Part shown: positions 15,009 to 20,528 of the stretch, one piece after another
Layout of the letters: every line of letters begins with the position of its first letter
How positions within the stretch are numbered: position 1 is the first letter of the stretch
Assembly: GCA_021738105.1 (NCBI GenBank)
Contig: JAIPCS010000032.1
Span: forward strand, 1-20,528
DNA length: 20,528 nucleotides
Source: Sulfuritalea sp.
Lineage (GTDB): Bacteria; Pseudomonadota; Gammaproteobacteria; Burkholderiales; Rhodocyclaceae
Direction of reading: 5' to 3'
The notes under the pieces: generated by a model
Told to the model about the DNA's origin: nothing
The model's input: the letters and a program-made list of their open reading frames with translations, nothing else
The model's database searches: none
Made by a program: the position numbers and the translations under genes

Positions 15009-16949
15009 ATGCCCTTCTCCGCCAACTGCCCCGCCTGCGGCGCCCCGGTCGTTTTTAAATCGTCGGCGTCGTTTCACGGCGTGTGCGGGTTTTGTCGCAG
15101 CACCCTGGTGCGTCATGGCGGCGATCTCGAAAATCTCGGCCGCATGGCGGATCTGGTCGAGGATGCTTCGCCGATCCGGATCGGTACCGAGGGCAAGTAC
15201 CAAGGCGTGCACTTCGCGGTAGTCGGGCGCATCCAGTTGCGCTATGCGGCGGGTGTCTGGAACGAATGGCATCTGCTGTTCGACGACATGCGCGGCGGCT
15301 GGTTGTCCGACGCCAACGGCGAATATCTGGTGACTTTCCTGACGCCGCCGGGCATCACCCTGCCAGAGTTTGCCGACCTGATGCCCAATGACGAGCTCAG
15401 TCTCGCCGGTCGGGATTTCGTCGTAACGGATATTGAAGAAGCGATGTGTCTGTCGGGCGAAGGCGAGCTGCCCTTCGCTTTCGGCGCCGGCTATCCGGCG
15501 CAACTGGCTGATCTGCGCACCACGGATGAGTCCAAGTCTGCGTTTGCCAGCATCGACTATTCGGAAACGCCCCCCCTGGTATTTATTGGCGAGTCGCTGC
15601 CTTTTGCCGCCCTGCACTTTGCCAATCTGCGCGGCGAGACCGAGTCAAAAAAGCCGGCGGGCGAAGTCAGGTTGCTTGCTTGCCCGGCGTGTGGGGGCGC
15701 CATCAGCCTGCATGACAAAGCGGTACAAAGTGTCGCCTGTCCTTCCTGTCTCAGTGTGCTCGCGCCCGCCAACGAAAGCCTGACGATACTCGCCAGGGCC
15801 GCTGCCGCGACGCGCATCAAACCCTTGATCGAACTGGGCAGCAGTGGACGCTTCGCGGGCAAGGACTGGACGGTGATCGGTTTTCAGCAACGCGTCATCA
15901 CGGCTTTGGGAATCGACTATCCCTGGCAGGAATATTTGTTGCACCACCCGAACGATGGTTTTCGCTGGCTGGTTGAAGCCGACGGCCACTGGAGCTGGGT
16001 CAGCCCGGTGGACAAATCACCGCGTTACCACATCGGACAGGCGACGGCTAATCTTGGTGGTGTCGAATATCGTCGCTTCTCGGCAGGCACCGCCGAAACG
16101 CGTTATGTCATTGGCGAATTCACCTGGAAGATCAAAGTGGGTGAAACCTGGGACGTCATTGATTTCACCGCGCCACCAAAATCGCTCAGCCGTGAATCCA
16201 GTCAAAACGAAATTAGCTGGTCGATAGGCGAGTATCTGCCTGCTGAAGACGTCGCTGTTGCATTCAAGCTGAAGACGATGCTGCCCGAGCCGAAGGGGAT
16301 CGGCATGGCCCAACCCAACCCGCGCGAGGAAAACCATCGCCGCATTTTTCACAGTTTCTGGAAATTCCTCGGCCTGGCCGTGCTCGCCCAGCTGGTATGG
16401 CTGTTCATCCTTGGGGGAAAAAACCTGCTTGATCAGCGCGTAGTGTTATCGCCGTCGAATCAGGAACCGGTGGCGACCCAGGGTTTTCAGCTCGACAGCA
16501 ACGCGCGCAATCTGGTGTTGCGCCATGACACCAATCTGGACAACAACTGGCTGGGTCTCGGGCTGACCCTGGTCGAGAAGAGCAGCGGGCGCGCATGGGC
16601 TGCGCAAACGGAAATATCTTACTGGCACGGGGTAGATGGCGGCGAAAGCTGGAGCGAAGGAGATCGCACCCGCGAACTGGTATTCCACAATTTGCCTGCG
16701 GGAAATTACTACTTTGTCATTGATCCGGAATTCTCCGCCGAGAAGCGTGTAGCCGTGGTTGACCGTATTCGGGTCATTCGCAATCAGGCGGCCTGGAGCA
16801 ATTTCTTTTTCCTGCTGGCATTTCTGGCGGCCTTGCCTTTGTTCAGCCGCTACCGAGTCAATGCGTTCGAACAGGCGCGCTGGAAAGAAGCAGACTATCT
16901 GTCCAGCGGTGAGGAATTCGGTTCCGATGATGACGGAGACGACGACTGA
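15009..16949 (+). CDS. Double zinc-ribbon DUF4178 membrane protein
   Basis: A 646-residue protein with an internal duplication. Unit 1 has a zinc ribbon (Cys7, Cys10, Cys26, Cys29) and a DUF4178-type beta-rich domain (about 45-215, with the WNEWHLLFDD core). Unit 2 has a second ribbon (Cys225, Cys228, Cys244, Cys247) and a second DUF4178 domain (about 265-415, WQEYLLHHPNDGFRWLVEADGHW core). A membrane helix at about 452-468, an extracytoplasmic beta-rich segment (470-595), a second helix at 598-612 and an acidic tail (SDDDGDDD) complete it. Both ribbons probably lie in the cytoplasm. Function is unknown; DUF4178 is recurrently linked to SPFH, DUF350 and aminopropyltransferase genes (recalled, not checked). 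No clear ribosome site precedes the ATG at 15009; the N-terminal ribbon supports this start. Its stop overlaps the next gene (TGATG). Confidence 0.88.
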   Translation: MPFSANCPACGAPVVFKSSASFHGVCGFCRSTLVRHGGDLENLGRMADLVEDASPIRIGTEGKYQGVHFAVVGRIQLRYAAGVWNEWHLLFDDMRGGWLSDANGEYLVTFLTPPGITLPEFADLMPNDELSLAGRDFVVTDIEEAMCLSGEGELPFAFGAGYPAQLADLRTTDESKSAFASIDYSETPPLVFIGESLPFAALHFANLRGETESKKPAGEVRLLACPACGGAISLHDKAVQSVACPSCLSVLAPANESLTILARAAAATRIKPLIELGSSGRFAGKDWTVIGFQQRVITALGIDYPWQEYLLHHPNDGFRWLVEADGHWSWVSPVDKSPRYHIGQATANLGGVEYRRFSAGTAETRYVIGEFTWKIKVGETWDVIDFTAPPKSLSRESSQNEISWSIGEYLPAEDVAVAFKLKTMLPEPKGIGMAQPNPREENHRRIFHSFWKFLGLAVLAQLVWLFILGGKNLLDQRVVLSPSNQEPVATQGFQLDSNARNLVLRHDTNLDNNWLGLGLTLVEKSSGRAWAAQTEISYWHGVDGGESWSEGDRTRELVFHNLPAGNYYFVIDPEFSAEKRVAVVDRIRVIRNQAAWSNFFFLLAFLAALPLFSRYRVNAFEQARWKEADYLSSGEEFGSDDDGDDD

Positions 16950-17092
16950 TGTCCCGCGCCGCCCTGATCCTCAGCCTGGCAGCCTTCACCCTGTTCAATT
17001 ACGGGCAGTATCGCGGTTGGAGCCTGTTCAGCGAAGTCGCCGACGCCCAGCCGTTGCGCCCCGGCAGTGCAGCACGGCTGTATCACAAATGA
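16949..17092 (+). CDS. 47-residue single-pass membrane microprotein
   Basis: The ATG at 16949 shares its first base with the TGA of the DUF4178 gene (TGATG), and GGAGACGACG at 16934-16943 gives a plausible ribosome site. The 47 residues start MSRAALILSLAAFTLFNYGQY, a hydrophobic helix or uncleaved signal, followed by WSLFSEVADAQPLRPGS and a basic end (ARLYHK). The stop at 17092 is 10 bases before the aminopropyltransferase ATG. Tight packing between two functionally linked genes and the coherent helix argue that it is real. No family is recognised; it may be a small subunit of the membrane complex encoded here. Confidence 0.7.
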   Translation: MSRAALILSLAAFTLFNYGQYRGWSLFSEVADAQPLRPGSAARLYHK

Positions 17093-17102
17093 CCGCTCGC
17101 TG

Positions 17103-18605
17103 ATGCAACGTCCTCTGCTGGTTTCCGTTTTCATTGTCGCCTCCTGCGGGCTGGCCTATGAGCTGATCGCAGGCGCGCTGGCCAGTTATCTGCTGGGCGA
17201 CTCGGTAATGCAGTTCTCCACCGTGATCGGCGTCTATCTGTTCGCCATGGGCATCGGTTCCTGGCTGTCGAAGCATGTGACGGGCAATCTGCTGGTGCGC
17301 TTCATTCAGATCGAACTGCTGGTGGGCCTGCTCGGCGGTCTATCGGCCGGGCTCCTGTTCCTTCTATTCACTTTGCATTCAGGGCCGTTTCGTCTGACGC
17401 TGTATGGGGTGGTGTTGCTGATCGGGATACTGGTCGGGCTGGAAATTCCACTGATCATGCGCATCCTCAAGCGTGACGTGGCCTTCAAGGATCTGGTGGC
17501 GCAGGTGCTGACATTCGACTACATCGGCGCGTTGGCGGTCTCAGTGCTTTTCCCGCTGTTGCTGGCGCCGCATCTGGGGCTGGTGCGCAGTGCGCTGCTG
17601 TTCGGCCTGCTCAACGCAGTGGTTGCCGCTTGGGCGCTGTGGCTGTTTCGCAGTCAGATCGGACTCATGGCCGGTTTGCGCGCGCAATGCGCTGCGGTGA
17701 TTGCCTTGCTTGCGCTTGCCTTCGGCTTTGCCGGATCTTTCGTCAGTCTGGCCGAAGCCAATCTTTATAACGAAGACATCGTCCACGCCGAATCTAGCCC
17801 TTATCAGCGCATCGTGGTTACCCGCTGGCGCGACGAGCTGCGGCTTTACCTCAATCACAATCTGCAGTTCTCCTCACGCGACGAATATCGCTACCACGAG
17901 GCGCTGGTGCATCCGGGCCTGGCGGCGCTGCCGGGCGCCCATCGCGTGTTGGTGCTGGGCGGCGGCGACGGCATGGCGGTGCGCGAAATTCTCAAGTATC
18001 CGCAGGTCGACAGCATCACCCTGGTCGATCTCGATGCGCGCATGACCGAGCTGTTCTCCCAATCAGCCATGCTGAGCGAATTGAATGGTGGCGCATTGGC
18101 TTCGAAGAAGCTGAAAATAGTCAATGCCGACGCATTGCAGTGGCTGGAACAGAATCAGGATATTTTTGATTTCGTCGTCGTCGATTTTCCCGATCCATCA
18201 AACTACAGCCTGGGCAAGCTCTACTCAACGGCCTTCTACCGATTGTTGAAACACCATGTCGCCGACACCGGCCGCATCGTGATCCAGGCCACCTCACCAC
18301 TTTATGCCCGAGAGAGTTTCTGGACCGTGGTTGCCACGCTCGAAGCGGCCGGTTGGCAGACGGCGCCCTATCACGCGCTGGTGCCCAGCTTCGGCGAATG
18401 GGGCTACATCCTCGCCGGCCGCCGCGAGTACCAGCCGCCTGCCGCAATTCCAGTGGCGACACGTTTCATCACGCCCGACGCCTTGCCTGCGCTGTTCCAT
18501 TTCCCCGCCGACATGGCGCGCGTCGCGGCCGAGCCGAACCGCCTCGACAACCAGAAACTTGTGCGTGTTTTCGAGCGGGAATGGGGGCGTGTTCTGACGA
18601 ATTGA
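17103..18605 (+). CDS. speE: Membrane-fused spermidine synthase-like aminopropyltransferase
   Basis: From the ATG at 17103 the protein has 500 residues. Residues 1-212 form about seven membrane helices, including DYIGALAVSVLFPLLLAP typical of membrane spermidine synthases. Residues about 225-440 form the Rossmann aminopropyltransferase domain: SSPYQRIVV, SRDEYRYHEALVHP, the decarboxylated-SAM loop VLVLGGGDG (286-290 for GGGDG), the ribose-binding acid in TLVDLDARM, and catalytic-type DFPDP (361-365). Such enzymes move an aminopropyl group from decarboxylated SAM to an amine. The usual LDGxxQ motif reads LNHNLQ (250-255), so the acceptor may differ from putrescine. No SAM decarboxylase lies in the window. 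A GTG at 17067 in frame overlaps the microprotein and would add 12 polar residues before the first helix; I prefer 17103. Confidence 0.88.
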   Translation: MQRPLLVSVFIVASCGLAYELIAGALASYLLGDSVMQFSTVIGVYLFAMGIGSWLSKHVTGNLLVRFIQIELLVGLLGGLSAGLLFLLFTLHSGPFRLTLYGVVLLIGILVGLEIPLIMRILKRDVAFKDLVAQVLTFDYIGALAVSVLFPLLLAPHLGLVRSALLFGLLNAVVAAWALWLFRSQIGLMAGLRAQCAAVIALLALAFGFAGSFVSLAEANLYNEDIVHAESSPYQRIVVTRWRDELRLYLNHNLQFSSRDEYRYHEALVHPGLAALPGAHRVLVLGGGDGMAVREILKYPQVDSITLVDLDARMTELFSQSAMLSELNGGALASKKLKIVNADALQWLEQNQDIFDFVVVDFPDPSNYSLGKLYSTAFYRLLKHHVADTGRIVIQATSPLYARESFWTVVATLEAAGWQTAPYHALVPSFGEWGYILAGRREYQPPAAIPVATRFITPDALPALFHFPADMARVAAEPNRLDNQKLVRVFEREWGRVLTN

Positions 18606-18672
18606 GTCCAGCGGCGATTCCCGCAAGGATTAGACATGCGCGCTGCACCTGCAGCCGCACTTGATCAATGGC

Positions 18673-19902
18673 TCAGGCCGCTTCGACCACGCAATCGCGA
18701 CCTTTCTCTTTGGCTTCGTATAGTGCCAGGTCGGCTCGCCTGAGCCACATTTCGACGGTATCCTCTGATCGCAACTCAGCAATGCCGAATGAAGCTCGCA
18801 GGTGGATTTCTTCCTGTCCTTCCCTCAAAGCGACTTTCGCGAGGGCGGCCCGCAGCCGTTCTGCCAACTGAGAAGCGGCTTCGAGCCCGGCAACAGGCAG
18901 CAGAACCAGAAATTCCTCGCCGCCGAAGCGCGCCACGACATCGCCTTCGCGTAGTTCCGCGTCGATCGCGCGCACTGTCTCCTTCAACGCCTGGTCACCG
19001 ACCGAATGTCCATAGCGGTCATTGATTTTCTTGAAGTGGTCGAGATCGAGCATGACGATGCTGGCCGGCGTGCCATGGCGCGCCTTGAGTGCCACCTGCC
19101 GTTCAAGCTGTTCGCCGATGAAGCGGCGGTTGAAGGCACCGGTAAGTTCGTCGCGCGTGGCCATTACCCTTACGCGTTCCAGCATTGAACTCAACTCGGC
19201 GTTTTTGCTCGTCAGCTTCTGATTGGCATCGTTCAAAGCCGAGCGTGTCAGGGTCAACTGCTCGACCAGTGCGAGATTACGCTGGCCGTTTTCAAGCTCG
19301 CGATCCAGTTGCCGCTTGGCAACCCCGGAGTATTGCTGTTCGGTGATGAAGAGTATGACCAGGCCGACGGATATTTGCGCCGCATATGGATTGTCTACCG
19401 TCAACAAGTGCAGTAGCGGTGGCAACAGAATTCCGGCGGAAAACAGCAGCATGGCGTTTCGCAGCGGCGACATGATGATCACGCAAATCGCCGAGACACC
19501 GACCAGCACCATGAGATTGAGCAGGTAAAGAATGAACTCGCCGTCGACCCAGAAGAACCAGACCGATGAGCCCCAGGCCAGGCCGGCGAGGGTATTGCCG
19601 ATAATCAGCCGATTGCCCCATTTGGGCGCGTCTTCGGCGGCGGGTTTGGCCATCTGGTAGCGATAGCCGATTCCGAGGATCAGCAGTTCTGCGAGGTTGA
19701 TCAGCACCAGCCAGATTACCGCCAGTTTCCACCCTGCGGCTCCGCCAAGAATCCAGGCCAGCAGCCCCGTTCCCAGCGGCGACGTCAGCGCGCCAGACAC
19801 CGAGCGATCGGCAAATACGCGAATCCTTTCCGCCGTGACCTTGCTGGCGATCGCGGCCTCGTCGAGAGGGGTGTCAGGCAGGTTAAGGCCGCGGGCGCTC
19901 AT
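18673..19902 (-). CDS. Membrane-bound diguanylate cyclase (GGDEF)
   Basis: This enzyme should make the second messenger cyclic-di-GMP from two GTP. From the ATG at 19902 it has 409 residues: a short N-terminus, about six membrane helices (roughly 45-190) forming a MASE-like sensor, a coiled-coil linker (about 195-245, KRQLDRELENGQRN and DANQKLTSKNAELSSM), and a GGDEF domain (250-409) with MATRDELTGAFNRR, DLDHFKKINDRYGHSVGDQ and an active GGEEF at 327-331. RxxD (Arg318-Asp321), five residues before GGEEF, is the inhibitory I-site, so product feedback is expected. A longer start at 19944 adds 14 basic residues (MHLRQNATRRR...) and cannot be excluded. It is convergent with the aminopropyltransferase gene; the 67-base gap has a GCTGCA/TGCAGC palindrome but no clear terminator. 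Confidence 0.95.
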   Translation of the reverse strand: MSARGLNLPDTPLDEAAIASKVTAERIRVFADRSVSGALTSPLGTGLLAWILGGAAGWKLAVIWLVLINLAELLILGIGYRYQMAKPAAEDAPKWGNRLIIGNTLAGLAWGSSVWFFWVDGEFILYLLNLMVLVGVSAICVIIMSPLRNAMLLFSAGILLPPLLHLLTVDNPYAAQISVGLVILFITEQQYSGVAKRQLDRELENGQRNLALVEQLTLTRSALNDANQKLTSKNAELSSMLERVRVMATRDELTGAFNRRFIGEQLERQVALKARHGTPASIVMLDLDHFKKINDRYGHSVGDQALKETVRAIDAELREGDVVARFGGEEFLVLLPVAGLEAASQLAERLRAALAKVALREGQEEIHLRASFGIAELRSEDTVEMWLRRADLALYEAKEKGRDCVVEAA

Positions 19903-20227
19903 CCGGTTAATTCTACGCCGCGTCGCGTTCTGTCGCAGGTGCATTCAGCCGTGTGAACCGGGCTCATCGAAGTGGATGTTGCAACGCAATGGCCCAAGGG
20001 GCGTCCCCGGTTCTTCAGAAAGAGGTGCGTACGACAAATCATCGCCGTGTCACCATCCGCTACGGCGAGGAGAGCGTCTCTTGCTCGACCGCCTTGTAGC
20101 GCAGTTGCTTCATCAGCGCCGACTTTCCATGCGGTGTTTCCGGCAGGCATGCACGTTGGATTCAGCGCGTCAGGCGCGACACGTTCTACAATGGAACGCG
20201 TTGAATCGCTCGACGTCACGATAGTTC
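19903..20227. other. Intergenic region between divergent diguanylate cyclase and caspase-like genes
   Basis: This 325-base stretch must hold both divergent promoters. It contains an inverted repeat, GAACCGGG (19955-19962) with CCCGGTTC (20006-20013), and a TACAAT (20187-20192) that could be a -10 for the caspase-like gene without a good -35. No frame in it resembles a known protein; an open minus-strand stretch of about 33 codons (20063-20161) has protein-like composition but no convincing start. Confidence 0.4.
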
Positions 20228-20528
20228 ATGTACACGACGCATTTCCGATTTGTCTTTCTGGTCTGGTTGTGGTTTCAGGCAGTTGCGGCGCTTGCCGCAG
20301 GGCCGTTGCACAATCCCGCCATCGTGCCCGCAGGCAATTCTCCGCGCGTTGCGCTCGTCATCGGCAATGCCGCCTATCCTGGCATCGCCGCCCTGAAAAA
20401 CCCGGCCAATGATGCTCGCGACATGGCCGCCAGTCTGCGCTCGCTCGGTTTTGACGTCATCCTGCGTACCGATGTGCGTCAGAAGGACATGCTGCGTTCG
20501 CTCACCGAATTCGGCGAAAAGCTGCAAG
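20228..20528 (+). CDS. Exported caspase-family (peptidase C14) protein, N-terminal part
   Basis: The first 100 codons of a gene that runs off the window. Residues 1-24 are a signal peptide (FRFVFLVWLWFQAVAALAAG). From about residue 40 the sequence is the first strand and helix of a caspase/metacaspase p20 domain: RVALVIGNAAYPGIAALKNP, then NDARDMAASLRSLGFDVI. The catalytic His and Cys would lie beyond the window, so activity cannot be judged. Bacterial members are often multi-domain periplasmic proteins with downstream repeats or peptidoglycan-binding modules. No strong ribosome site precedes the ATG at 20228, but the signal peptide position supports it. Confidence 0.88.
   Translation, partial: MYTTHFRFVFLVWLWFQAVAALAAGPLHNPAIVPAGNSPRVALVIGNAAYPGIAALKNPANDARDMAASLRSLGFDVILRTDVRQKDMLRSLTEFGEKLQ

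Noticed and set aside
17067..17102. GTG start extending the aminopropyltransferase by 12 residues
   Set aside because: It would overlap the 47-residue gene and place a polar, Cys-containing leader before the first helix; the ATG at 17103 fits the family better.
20060..20164. Minus-strand open stretch of about 33 codons with protein-like composition
   Set aside because: Bounded by an in-frame stop, no plausible start or ribosome site, and no recognisable family; could be a decayed gene end but cannot be supported.

Overview
The window is gene-dense, GC-rich bacterial chromosome. Gene content and order (glnA, a DUF4124 protein, glnL, glnG; birA-coaX; a rhodanese gene beside nadA; a ClsB/EEP pair) look most like a betaproteobacterium, perhaps of the Rhodocyclales/Nitrosomonadales type. 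That placement is inferred from gene families and order, not from a marker phylogeny. I see no tRNA, rRNA, CRISPR array, transposase or integrase.

Left part, minus strand (1-4763): a probable operon of rhodanese-like protein, quinolinate synthase (nadA), an endonuclease/exonuclease/phosphatase-family protein and a cardiolipin synthase (clsB, cut by the window edge). It is preceded by a separate D-amino-acid dehydrogenase-like gene (dadA). A cation-efflux (CDF) transporter is divergent from dadA.

Nitrogen-control block (6093-11030, plus strand): two NtrC-type palindromes and a sigma-54 promoter precede glnA. The glnA 3' end carries a bulged hairpin and a near-ideal intrinsic terminator. Then come a secreted DUF4124 protein and the two-component pair glnL (NtrB) and glnG (NtrC). 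A 36-codon open frame links glnL to glnG through ATGA overlaps at both ends. NtrC made here probably activates the glnA promoter upstream.

Cofactor pair (11183-12676): birA without the DNA-binding domain, then type III pantothenate kinase coaX. A small 4-oxalocrotonate-tautomerase-like gene follows.

Membrane/polyamine block (13255-18605, plus strand): DUF350 (YjfL-like) membrane protein, YdjI-type SPFH protein with a C-terminal SHOCT-like domain, a 646-residue double zinc-ribbon/DUF4178 membrane protein, an unlisted 47-residue membrane microprotein, and a spermidine-synthase-like aminopropyltransferase fused to a multi-helix membrane domain. This is the strongest candidate for a poorly described system. 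Its parts resemble the PspA-associated envelope-stress loci of other bacteria, but no PspA is present. Two intergenic spacers inside the block hold repeat-like, hairpin-forming sequence.

Right end: a convergent membrane-bound diguanylate cyclase (GGEEF, with I-site), a 325-base spacer, and the start of an exported caspase-like protein that runs off the window.
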